A stretch of 24,356 bases of DNA from a virus, in the IMG/VR virus record IMGVR_UViG_3300049445_000008, positions 1 through 24,356 of that record; one strand, written 5' to 3'. Made by a program: the position numbers and the translations under genes. Below, one piece after another: positions 13,263 to 20,517 of this stretch (within the stretch, counting starts at the first letter, position 1; each line of letters starts with the position of its first letter). The notes under the pieces are model-generated. The model saw nothing but the letters and a program-made list of their open reading frames with translations. It did no database searches and was not told where the DNA came from.

Positions 13263-14195
13263 ATGACTGCACCAACCAATACATACCTTACGACCGCCGC
13301 AATTGGTAATCGTGAGGACTTGTCTGACATCATCTACCGTATCTCCCCCACGGTAACCCCTCTGTTGTCTCTGGCCTCAAAAGCCAAAGCAACAAATACC
13401 ACCCATGAGTGGCAAACCCAAGACCTTGCAACCGCTGCGAACAACGCACAGGTTGAGGGCGATACGCTGACCGCAAAAGTCGTTACCCCGACTGTGCGCG
13501 TCAACAATCGTACTCAGATCAGCGCCAAAGCCGTGGTGGTTTCAGGTACGCAACTGGCGATGAACCCTGCCGGACGTAGTAATGAGTTGAACTACCAACT
13601 CTCCCTCGCTTCGTTGGAAATCAAGCGCGATATGGAGTTTGGCCTGACTCAGAACGATGTGATCGGAACGGCTCCTCGTCAATCCCGCGGTCTTCGTGGG
13701 TGGCTGGTTGACAACGTATCCACGGGTGCTTCTTACGTTGCCCCTTCGGTGTATACGGGTAACGCAACTGTGGCGACCACGGACGGAACCCAGCGAGCCT
13801 TTACAGAGACTCTGCTGAAATCTGTTCTGCAACAAATCTTCACTGCTGGCGGTGATCCCGACACGGTGATGGTTGGTCCGACTCAGAAACAAACCTTCTC
13901 GACATTCACTGGTAACGCTACCCGTTTCGACAAGAGCGAAGACGCAAAACTCTACGCCTCTATCGACGTGTATGCCTCTGACTTTGGTGAACTCAAGATC
14001 GTTCCGAACCGCTTCCAGCGGACTCGGGATGCGTTTGTGATCGAGTCTCCCAAAGTCGCTGTGGCGTATATCCGTCCATTCCAGACTATCGAGTTGGCAA
14101 CGACTGGTGACGCCCAACAACGCGAGTTGCTGTCTGAGTACACGCTGGAGTATCGGGCACCGAAATCTGGCGGAGCCATCTACGACTTGCTCTGA
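13263..14195 (+). CDS. Major capsid protein, SU10/DUF5309 type
   Basis: This encodes 310 residues, a normal length for this HK97-fold family. The N-terminal signature NREDLSDIIYRISPTVTP (16-33), then HEWQTQDL (48-55) and AQVEGD, is the hallmark of the SU10-type major capsid family (formerly DUF5309). Further segments IKRDMEFGLTQND and a C-terminal TLEYRAPKSGGAIYDL fit. AAAGGA lies about seven bases before ATG, and the gene follows scaffold by 11 bases. Hundreds of copies form the head shell. No truncation or frameshift is seen. Confidence 0.94.
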   Translation: MTAPTNTYLTTAAIGNREDLSDIIYRISPTVTPLLSLASKAKATNTTHEWQTQDLATAANNAQVEGDTLTAKVVTPTVRVNNRTQISAKAVVVSGTQLAMNPAGRSNELNYQLSLASLEIKRDMEFGLTQNDVIGTAPRQSRGLRGWLVDNVSTGASYVAPSVYTGNATVATTDGTQRAFTETLLKSVLQQIFTAGGDPDTVMVGPTQKQTFSTFTGNATRFDKSEDAKLYASIDVYASDFGELKIVPNRFQRTRDAFVIESPKVAVAYIRPFQTIELATTGDAQQRELLSEYTLEYRAPKSGGAIYDLL

Positions 14196-14215
14196 TAACT
14201 GACTAAGGAAATATC

Positions 14216-14659
14216 ATGTCAGTAAATCTTAAGCAAAACCCGGATGCTTCTGTTGGTTTGCAGGGAACGGACCTTGATGATGGCGGTTTCGTTATCGTCA
14301 CCCTCAATTGGTCTGCTATCACTAACACTTCTGGTGCGTTCTTGACAGTCAGCGGCCCGGTTTTGAACCGGCGCATGATTGTGAAGGCCATCACCTATGT
14401 GAATGATACCGCTGCAACCAATGCTGTCACGGCCACTGTTAAAAAGGTGGCGTCAGCAACTGCTCTTGGCTCTGGTACGACCTTGCACACAAGCACGGTA
14501 AACCTACAGTCGGCAGCAGCTACCAACGTCAGTATGACCCTATCAGCGACTGCAAGTGATTTGGACATTGCCGCTGGGTCGCGTATCGGTTTCGTCATCA
14601 GCGCCACTCCTGGTGCTGCTGGTGTCGGCTCCATTACGGTTACTCTCGCACCGGCTTAA
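14216..14659 (+). CDS. Probable head decoration or minor virion protein, 147 aa
   Basis: It follows the capsid gene by 20 bases with AAGGA six bases before ATG. The product is Thr/Ala/Ser/Val-rich and probably all beta: MSVNLKQNPDASVGLQGTDL, then RRMIVKAITYVNDTAATNAV and a C-terminal GSRIGFVISATPGAAGVGSI. Such a small beta protein directly after the capsid gene is often a decoration protein that stabilises the shell. No diagnostic motif is visible, so this is inference from position and composition. Confidence 0.68.
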   Translation: MSVNLKQNPDASVGLQGTDLDDGGFVIVTLNWSAITNTSGAFLTVSGPVLNRRMIVKAITYVNDTAATNAVTATVKKVASATALGSGTTLHTSTVNLQSAAATNVSMTLSATASDLDIAAGSRIGFVISATPGAAGVGSITVTLAPA

Positions 14660-14694
14660 ACCGGCGATCCGGGTGAAAAGCCCGGTTCATTTTT
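14659..14694 (+). terminator. Possible weak terminator or attenuating hairpin
   Basis: AACCGG (14659-14664) pairs with CCGGTT (14682-14687), or alternatively CCGGG (14669-14673) with CCCGG (14681-14685) around a seven-base loop. The T-rich stretch after it is interrupted (TTCATTTTT). It could reduce transcription after the capsid and decoration genes, giving them higher expression than the genes downstream. The T tract is offset, so full termination is doubtful. Confidence 0.35.
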
Positions 14695-14703
14695 GGAGTT
14701 TAT

Positions 14704-15003
14704 ATGGCAGCAATCGGCTTAACAATCCAGGTAACTGGTGTAGCAATTACCACCAGTGGAGCATCTGCGTCAGCGACTATTCCTAATGCGTCTGATGGAA
14801 ATATCCCGCGCTGGATTCGCATCGCAGCGACTCAAGCTGCTTGTGTGCGTCTAGGTAAAACTACTGCTACGGCAGTTACGACAGACATGCAGGTACAACC
14901 AGGGGATGCGGTGATTATTTCAACCAATGGTTGTGACAAGGTTGCAGCTATTCAAGTAACCGCAGCAGGTGTTGTTCAAGTATCTCCGGTGGAGAATCTA
15001 TGA
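14704..15003 (+). CDS. Small beta-rich virion-associated protein, 99 aa
   Basis: GGAG five bases before ATG supports the start. The product begins MAAIGLTIQVTGVAITTSGA and continues IPRWIRIAATQAACVRLGKT, then MQVQPGDAVIISTNGCDKVA, a pattern of short beta strands with few charges. It resembles small uncharacterised proteins found next to phage capsid genes. It ends in an ATGA overlap with the next gene. A minor head role is possible; no family is named with confidence. Confidence 0.65.
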   Translation: MAAIGLTIQVTGVAITTSGASASATIPNASDGNIPRWIRIAATQAACVRLGKTTATAVTTDMQVQPGDAVIISTNGCDKVAAIQVTAAGVVQVSPVENL

Positions 15004-15281
15004 TTGAGACGAGGATTCACACTCACGGAAATGAGGTGACATTTGAGAGCATTCAGGACTGCACGCCTATCCTTGAGAACACGACACGTCTTCATAATGA
15101 AGGCGCTCACGGATCGTCTGAGATGAAACACGCCGCTAGGATTCCTTTTGTGATCATCGAGAAATACTGCAATGACAATAATCTGTTGTTCAGTGAATTC
15201 ATGGGAAACCCTGATCACATGAAACGGATTTGCAATGATCCTTCTCTGTCTGGATTCCGTATCTGGAAAGGTCAGTTGTAA
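15000..15281 (+). CDS. Conserved podovirus-type hypothetical protein, 93 aa
   Basis: Starts in an ATGA overlap. The core GSSEMKHAARIPFVIIEKY (residues 38-56) is followed by FSEFMGNPDHMKRICNDPSL and ends FRIWKGQL. The [GS]-E-M-[KR]-H-x-[AV]-x-[IL]-P and F-R-[IV]-W-x-G features are recurrent in small proteins encoded before the adaptor gene of podovirus-like phages. Their function is not established. The fully conserved-looking layout argues for an intact gene with a role in virion assembly. Confidence 0.72.
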   Translation: MIETRIHTHGNEVTFESIQDCTPILENTTRLHNEGAHGSSEMKHAARIPFVIIEKYCNDNNLLFSEFMGNPDHMKRICNDPSLSGFRIWKGQL

Positions 15282-15892
15282 TGGCTCAGATCATTGATTA
15301 CTCAAGTCTCCAAGCGAACGTAGCAGATTTTCTGCACCGTGCGGATTTGACTGGAGTAATTCCGACTTTCATTCAAGAAGCAGAACAACGGATGAATACG
15401 GATGTTGTCGCACGGGATATGGAGATTATTGCGCCATTGACAACCGTATCAGGTAATCCACTGCTCGCAATGCCGACAGATGTTACAGAGACACGCAGAT
15501 TGACTGTGAGTAGTACTGATCCTATTCGTGTTTTAAAGTACATGGCGGCAGAGCAACTGGCCTTGAAATATCCATCATCCCGTGTCGGTACACCAGAAGT
15601 TTACACAGTGACCGGAGGTAATTTCCAGTTTGGCCCAATCCCTGATGCAGCGTACACACTTTCATATATGTACCGCCAGAGACTAACAGCTTTGACTGGT
15701 GCTGCGCCGACAAATTGGCTGATTCTAAAGTGGCCTCTTGCGTACCTCTATGGTTCATTATGTGCTGCTGCTCCTTATCTTGGAAACGACGTGAGGATTA
15801 AAACTTGGGAAGAAAAATACAAACAGATGGTTGACGGAATAAATAGTGTAGATTGGTTCTCTGGTGGAACGATGGCTGTGCAGGCGGTGTAA
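15281..15892 (+). CDS. Head-tail adaptor protein
   Basis: The 203-residue protein begins MAQIIDYSSLQANVADFLHR, with a helical FIQEAEQRMNTDV (30-42), and has the segment PLAYLYGSLCAAAPYLGND (152-170) followed by a long helix with WEEKYKQMVDGINS. These are the usual marks of the phage adaptor family that docks on the portal and starts the tail (gp11-like or gp6-like connectors). It starts on the previous stop (TAATG) and lies directly before the nozzle-like gene, as in other podoviruses. Confidence 0.82.
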   Translation: MAQIIDYSSLQANVADFLHRADLTGVIPTFIQEAEQRMNTDVVARDMEIIAPLTTVSGNPLLAMPTDVTETRRLTVSSTDPIRVLKYMAAEQLALKYPSSRVGTPEVYTVTGGNFQFGPIPDAAYTLSYMYRQRLTALTGAAPTNWLILKWPLAYLYGSLCAAAPYLGNDVRIKTWEEKYKQMVDGINSVDWFSGGTMAVQAV

Positions 15893-17349
15893 TGGATAAA
15901 TTAACTGGTTTTATGCCAGATAGCGACCCGACCAATCCGGGTGTCCTAACAGCATGCAATAACTTTATTCCTTATGAAGCTGGTATGTGTGGTGCTCCTA
16001 CCGGATTAACGCCTGTTGGAGTACCTGCCCTTGCGGCTGCCTGTAATGGCGCTGTTGTAGTTACGAAATTAGACGACACAAGAAGGACTTTTGCAGGGAC
16101 AACGACAAAGCTTTACGAACTATCAGGAGGTGTGTGGACCGATGTTTCTACGGGTTCTTATACTGGTGGAACTGATACTCGGTGGTCGTTCGCTCAATTT
16201 GGTAATACTACTCTCGCCTCTGATCTAACCGATACGATTCAAAGATCACCCGGATCAGGTATTTTTGCTCCTATAGCGACGGCTCCAAAAGCAAGAATCA
16301 TCTTCACTGTAGGCTCTTTTGTAATGGCTCTAAATACCGTAGACGGTACTTTTGGTACATCACAAAATCGCTGGTGGTGTTGTGCTTCTTTTGATGAAAC
16401 AAGCTGGACACCTTCTGTAACAACTCTTGCGACGACCGGGCAGTTAGTCTCTGCTCCCGGTCAAATCGTAGCCGGTGGAAGACTTGGTGAATACGCTGTA
16501 GCCTACAAAGAGAAGTCTATTTTTCTTGGGCAAAACGTTGGTGCTCCAGATGTTTTCGACTGGATACAAGTTCCCGGTGGTGAAGCGGGTTGTATAGGAC
16601 AAGAGGCTTGGTGTGATATCGGAGGTTCGCATTTCTTTGTTGGAATGGACAATCTCTGGATATTTGATGGTTCTCGACCGACTCCAATAGGTGAAGGCAT
16701 ATTGAGGCAATGGTTTTATACGAACTCGAATCCAACTTATCGCTACAAGACTCAATGCAATTTTGAGAAACAGAATAATCGAGTGTGGATTTTCTATCCA
16801 TCTACTCTTTCAACAACTCTTGATTCTGCGCTTGTTTACCATCTTGGATCGAAGCAATGGGGACAAGTCACAGTTAGCGTTGAAGCCATCCTTAATTACA
16901 TCGCAGCGGGTACAACGATTGACGGTTTAAGTGCCGTAAGTTCTACGATTGACGGGCTCTCAGGATATTCGTTTGATTCTCAGTTCTGGTTGGCTGGTGG
17001 TAGAGGTTTAGGGATAGTAAATACATCGCATCAAATTCAGATGATGAACGGCGCATGTGCTACAAGCGGATTTACTACTGGAGATGCTGGAGACGATGAC
17101 GTAGTTTCAACGATGAGAAAGATTCGTCTTCGGTTTGCTCCCGGATATACACCGTCTACAGCATCCGTACAGATGTACACAAAAATGAACGTAGGGGATG
17201 GACTTACTCCAATGTCAAACGTGACGATGGTCAATGGAAAGTTCGATGTTCTCCAATCTGCAAGGTATCACCGTGGGGCGTTTACTTTCACGGGCGATAA
17301 CAGGGTTTTAGGTCTAGGCGCTGATATTACGCCTGATGGTCAATTTTGA
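15892..17349 (+). CDS. Tail nozzle-like protein
   Basis: The frame is open from 15853, but ATG at 15892 overlaps the adaptor stop (TAATG) and gives MDKLTGFMPDSDPTNPGVLT. The product is 485 residues, rich in Trp, Gly and Thr, with repeated beta-strand/turn segments such as KLYELSGGVWTDVST and ENLW-like positions (MDNLWIFDGSRPTPIGEGIL). This suggests a propeller-type fold as in podovirus nozzle and tail-tube proteins. An internal repeat TIDGLS occurs twice (residues about 342-359). The place after the adaptor fits a nozzle. The assignment rests on position and general pattern. Confidence 0.72.
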   Translation: MDKLTGFMPDSDPTNPGVLTACNNFIPYEAGMCGAPTGLTPVGVPALAAACNGAVVVTKLDDTRRTFAGTTTKLYELSGGVWTDVSTGSYTGGTDTRWSFAQFGNTTLASDLTDTIQRSPGSGIFAPIATAPKARIIFTVGSFVMALNTVDGTFGTSQNRWWCCASFDETSWTPSVTTLATTGQLVSAPGQIVAGGRLGEYAVAYKEKSIFLGQNVGAPDVFDWIQVPGGEAGCIGQEAWCDIGGSHFFVGMDNLWIFDGSRPTPIGEGILRQWFYTNSNPTYRYKTQCNFEKQNNRVWIFYPSTLSTTLDSALVYHLGSKQWGQVTVSVEAILNYIAAGTTIDGLSAVSSTIDGLSGYSFDSQFWLAGGRGLGIVNTSHQIQMMNGACATSGFTTGDAGDDDVVSTMRKIRLRFAPGYTPSTASVQMYTKMNVGDGLTPMSNVTMVNGKFDVLQSARYHRGAFTFTGDNRVLGLGADITPDGQF

Positions 17350-17358
17350 GAGGTATAT

Positions 17359-18003
17359 ATGGCTGACTTAGGTTTTAATGGTACAGATCAATCGTGGACA
17401 GGTGGCAACCCTTTTCTTGGGTCTCAAAACCCGTATCTGCAACAAAACATCAATGCTGCGAATCAGAACATCACTAATGCTTATACGATGGGTACTGCCC
17501 CGCAGATGGCGTCTCGGCAGGCTGCTAGTGGGTCTTTTGGGAATTCTGGTCTTGACCAACTCCAAGGCGAACAACAAAGACAATTCGCACAGACATTAGG
17601 GAATACTGATGCCCAGATGCAGATGCAGGATTATCAAAATCAGGGAAATATGTACCAGTGGGATCAAGGATTCAATGCAAACCAATATCAGCAAGGTATT
17701 ACTAACAACCGCAACAATCTACAAGATTACATGGGTCTGCTATCCACGGCGAATAACTTTGGCAATCAAGATATCAACAACGCAAACACCATCTACAACA
17801 CCCCAATGAACTATGCGCAAGGATTTGGAAATCAAGCAAACAGCATTGGTAACGGGTATGGAACTACTACTGGGTCCACTTCTTATCAACAGAGTCCTGT
17901 GATGGGCGCTCTAGGTGGCTGGCAGTTAGGTGGAGCGGTAGCGAAGAATACGAGCAATCCATCGAGTAACTATAACTGGACTGGCTCTAGCCAGTATTTC
18001 TGA
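17359..18003 (+). CDS. Asn/Gln-rich virion protein, possibly ejection-related, 214 aa
   Basis: GAGAGGT lies before ATG. The protein is extremely rich in Asn, Gln, Gly and Tyr with hardly any Lys or Arg: MADLGFNGTDQSWTGGNPFL, then long helical and loop parts such as QQNINAANQNITNAYTMGTA. Near the C-terminus is a Gly-rich hydrophobic stretch SPVMGALGGWQLGGAVAK. Such composition is common among internal virion proteins ejected with DNA or tail-tip proteins in podoviruses. It ends with a one-base overlap (TGATG). The role is inferred from context. Confidence 0.65.
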   Translation: MADLGFNGTDQSWTGGNPFLGSQNPYLQQNINAANQNITNAYTMGTAPQMASRQAASGSFGNSGLDQLQGEQQRQFAQTLGNTDAQMQMQDYQNQGNMYQWDQGFNANQYQQGITNNRNNLQDYMGLLSTANNFGNQDINNANTIYNTPMNYAQGFGNQANSIGNGYGTTTGSTSYQQSPVMGALGGWQLGGAVAKNTSNPSSNYNWTGSSQYF

Positions 18004-18509
18004 TGATCGACTTCATGGTAATTTCGTCCCCTCGTAGTGGCAGTACGTGGGCAGCAAATTGGTTAACTACCGATTACAGTATGTGTCTGCATGATCCTCT
18101 ATGGACGCATCATTACACGACGCTTGATGAGATAAAAAGCAACAAACGTCTGGGTATTTCGTGTACAGGCATCTATCTCTTCTCGGATTGGGTGAATAAG
18201 CATCCTTCTCGGAAAGTTATCCTTCACCGCCCCTTGGAAGAAGTAAACGCATCTTTGGACAAGATGGGTCTTCCGATGATCAGTGAATCACAGCACAAGA
18301 GACTCGACTATATCGAAGGCACTCATGTTCAATGGACTGATATTTTTCATCGGCCAAAGGACATTTACGAATATCTTACTGGGCTGGAATTTGATGAAGA
18401 GCGACACAAGTTTTTGATGGACATTGAAATGCAGCCACGTCTACAAGGACTTTCTATGGACAAAGCATTGACAAAGAGACTCATTGATGAGTTAGGAGAA
18501 TTGACATGA
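18003..18509 (+). CDS. Sulfotransferase-like P-loop protein, 168 aa
   Basis: The N-terminus MIDFMVISSPRSGSTWAANW carries PRSGSTW (residues 10-16), the 5'-phosphosulfate-binding loop of sulfotransferases that use PAPS. Downstream KVILHRPLEEVNASL (71-85) matches the second, 3'-phosphate-binding motif with R76 and S84. At 168 residues it is clearly shorter than usual sulfotransferase domains (about 250), so the acceptor-binding part is reduced or absent. It is packed tightly between virion genes (TGATG before, ATGA after), so it is co-expressed with them. It may sulfate or otherwise modify a small molecule or surface sugar, or use the fold for another purpose; no acceptor can be deduced. Confidence 0.78.
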   Translation: MIDFMVISSPRSGSTWAANWLTTDYSMCLHDPLWTHHYTTLDEIKSNKRLGISCTGIYLFSDWVNKHPSRKVILHRPLEEVNASLDKMGLPMISESQHKRLDYIEGTHVQWTDIFHRPKDIYEYLTGLEFDEERHKFLMDIEMQPRLQGLSMDKALTKRLIDELGELT

Positions 18510-19015
18510 TTGGTTCAATTATCGGCGGTGGTATTGGTCTTCTGAGTAGCATGGGGAATAAATCCCAAAATACAACTCAAGATAAGTCTCCGTGGGCTTC
18601 TGCTGCGCCGTGGATGCAACAGAACATCGCTAGAGGTCAGCAACTACAAGACTTCTACGCCAAGAATCCTTTCTCTCAAGGTCAACAAACAGCATACGGT
18701 AATCAGGCTGCTCTAGGGAATAGTTATCGTGCGATGTTGCCCCAACTGATGTCTGGTCTTCCTACACAGCAATTCAACCGTGCTAATCCTGCTGCGCGTG
18801 CTCCCATGCAAAGCTTCGCACCTCCCGGAGGAAACTTGGGGTTTTCACCAATCCAAAACCAGTTTGATCCGTCACAGATGGCTCCTACTCAACAGGCCGC
18901 TCCGCCTCCTGCGTATGTAGCCCCTCCTGGGCAGCGTAGAAACTGGCTAGACCCCCTCGGTATCAATCCGGGCTTGTTTGATCCATTCGGTATCGCACAA
19001 GGAGGGCAAGGATAA
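18506..19015 (+). CDS. Pro/Gln-rich small ejection-type protein, 169 aa
   Basis: The gene starts in an ATGA overlap. The product begins MIGSIIGGGIGLLSSMGNKS, a short glycine-rich hydrophobic stretch that may contact a membrane. The rest is Pro-, Gln- and Ala-rich and probably disordered (FDPSQMAPTQQAAPPPAYVA). It is followed immediately by two larger candidate ejection proteins. In podoviruses the smallest ejection protein often has such a membrane-active start. The role is inferred from context and composition. Confidence 0.65.
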   Translation: MIGSIIGGGIGLLSSMGNKSQNTTQDKSPWASAAPWMQQNIARGQQLQDFYAKNPFSQGQQTAYGNQAALGNSYRAMLPQLMSGLPTQQFNRANPAARAPMQSFAPPGGNLGFSPIQNQFDPSQMAPTQQAAPPPAYVAPPGQRRNWLDPLGINPGLFDPFGIAQGGQG

Positions 19016-20517
19016 TGGGCCTTCTCGACGCGCTCAATTCTAACGAAGGCCGTCTAGGTGTTGGGCTGCTTGCGGCTGCTGGGCCTAGGGATATCCTTCA
19101 ATCTGGTTTTGGTGATCGTCTGCAAGAAGGGCTTGGGAAGATGGACGCCTATAAACAGACAGCATTGAAACAAAAGATGGATGACATGCAGTATCAGATG
19201 CTGATGCAAAGCCTCCAACAGGCGACGAGAAAGAACGATCTTATTAATCAGGCTCTATCGCAAGCTAACCAACCTGAACAACCTCAACAGCCACAAGGAC
19301 AACCTCAGACGCCACTATTCAATTCCATGTCTCCAGCAATGACGGCAGGAATTGAGAATGCCGGTCTGCCTGCGCCTATTCCTCAAAAGCAAACCTCTAC
19401 TGCTGCATTCACGTCTGGTCCGTTCGCAGGAATGGATAGAAAGATGGTTTTGAATGACTTGATGTTCAATAATGGCGAGCATCTTTCAACCTTTATGAAT
19501 CAGCGGACTACGCCGACTGACTTCCAGAAACTTGTCACGGCTGCTGGTATTCCTGACGCTCAAGGTGCATTACAGACGCAAGTTAAAAAGCAAAACTACA
19601 CAGCCCCCACCCGTCTTGGTGAAGGTGCGTTTGCAGATGCAAATGGAAATGTCCAAGGTCTTCCAACTACTGCGCCTCCCGGTTTCATCAATGTCAATAG
19701 TGGTGGTCAATGGTCTACACAACCTGTCTCTGGTGGTCTACCTGCGGCTGCTCAGTCCAATAAAGCCATTGAAGGAGCAAAACAGGAAGCCAAGATTGAA
19801 ATGGTCAAGGACGCCTCCGGAAGAATGGTTCCCCGCAGGATGGGTGATATCGTCAATACTTTCGGACAATCTACAGTACCTCAGACAGGCCCGTGGGCAA
19901 CGATGCCGAAGGTACAGGAACCTACTGGTATTGGACAGACTACCGCTCAAGAACAAGCCCAAAAAGGCCAAGGCGAAGCCGTCACGAAGCTAAGTGAGAA
20001 GTTCGGCACGTCGGCACAAGAAGCAAACCAGAGAATCGCTGTTAACAACCAAGCTCTTGAACTTGTTGACAAGTCTGATATCGGTTCTTTGGCTCCGCTG
20101 CGGGCTGATATCAAGAATGTGATTCAAACCTTTGTGCCGGGTATTTCTGAGTCCTCATTTCAGAATACTCCAAGCGCAACAATGGCTCTCCAAAAGGACT
20201 TGGTTAACGCTGCGACTCAAAAGGCTAAACAGCAATTTGGTTCTCGTATCACACAGTCAGAGGTTAACCTCATGCTGACCCGTGGTGCTCCGAATGTGAG
20301 TATGCCTAAAGCTGCTCTGAAATATCTAATCGAGTCTGACAACAAAGCATCTCAGTATGCTATTCAACAATCGCAGGACTTTGGCAAATATGTTTCCGGT
20401 GGAGGGGACCCGTACCAGTTTGAAGGATGGTATGCCAATAAATTTCCAATGACCAATGAAATCAGCAAAGTCAAAATGCAGTCTCCGCAGACATGGGGCA
20501 TCAAGAAGGTGAACTAA
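19015..20517 (+). CDS. Candidate internal virion/DNA-ejection protein, 500 aa
   Basis: Starts on the previous stop (TAATG). The N-terminus MGLLDALNSNEGRLGVGLLA and a following helical segment rich in Met and Gln (KQTALKQKMDDMQYQMLMQS) lead to a low-complexity Pro/Gln region around residue 80-105. The C-terminal third is helical (AQEANQRIAVNNQALELVDK, then QQFGSRITQSEVNLMLTRGA). This combination is common in uncharacterised podovirus proteins encoded between nozzle and fibres, thought to be ejected into the cell wall with the DNA. No lytic enzyme motif was seen. Confidence 0.7.
   Translation: MGLLDALNSNEGRLGVGLLAAAGPRDILQSGFGDRLQEGLGKMDAYKQTALKQKMDDMQYQMLMQSLQQATRKNDLINQALSQANQPEQPQQPQGQPQTPLFNSMSPAMTAGIENAGLPAPIPQKQTSTAAFTSGPFAGMDRKMVLNDLMFNNGEHLSTFMNQRTTPTDFQKLVTAAGIPDAQGALQTQVKKQNYTAPTRLGEGAFADANGNVQGLPTTAPPGFINVNSGGQWSTQPVSGGLPAAAQSNKAIEGAKQEAKIEMVKDASGRMVPRRMGDIVNTFGQSTVPQTGPWATMPKVQEPTGIGQTTAQEQAQKGQGEAVTKLSEKFGTSAQEANQRIAVNNQALELVDKSDIGSLAPLRADIKNVIQTFVPGISESSFQNTPSATMALQKDLVNAATQKAKQQFGSRITQSEVNLMLTRGAPNVSMPKAALKYLIESDNKASQYAIQQSQDFGKYVSGGGDPYQFEGWYANKFPMTNEISKVKMQSPQTWGIKKVN

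Noticed and set aside
13542-14120. Long minus-strand open frame (192 codons) opposite the capsid gene
   Set aside because: It lies entirely inside the major capsid gene, has no ribosome site, and its translation is a Arg/Ser/His-rich shadow of capsid codons.
16917-16970. Repeated ACGATTGACGG in the nozzle-like gene as a regulatory direct repeat
   Set aside because: It is in frame and encodes the protein repeat TIDGLS twice, so protein structure explains it.
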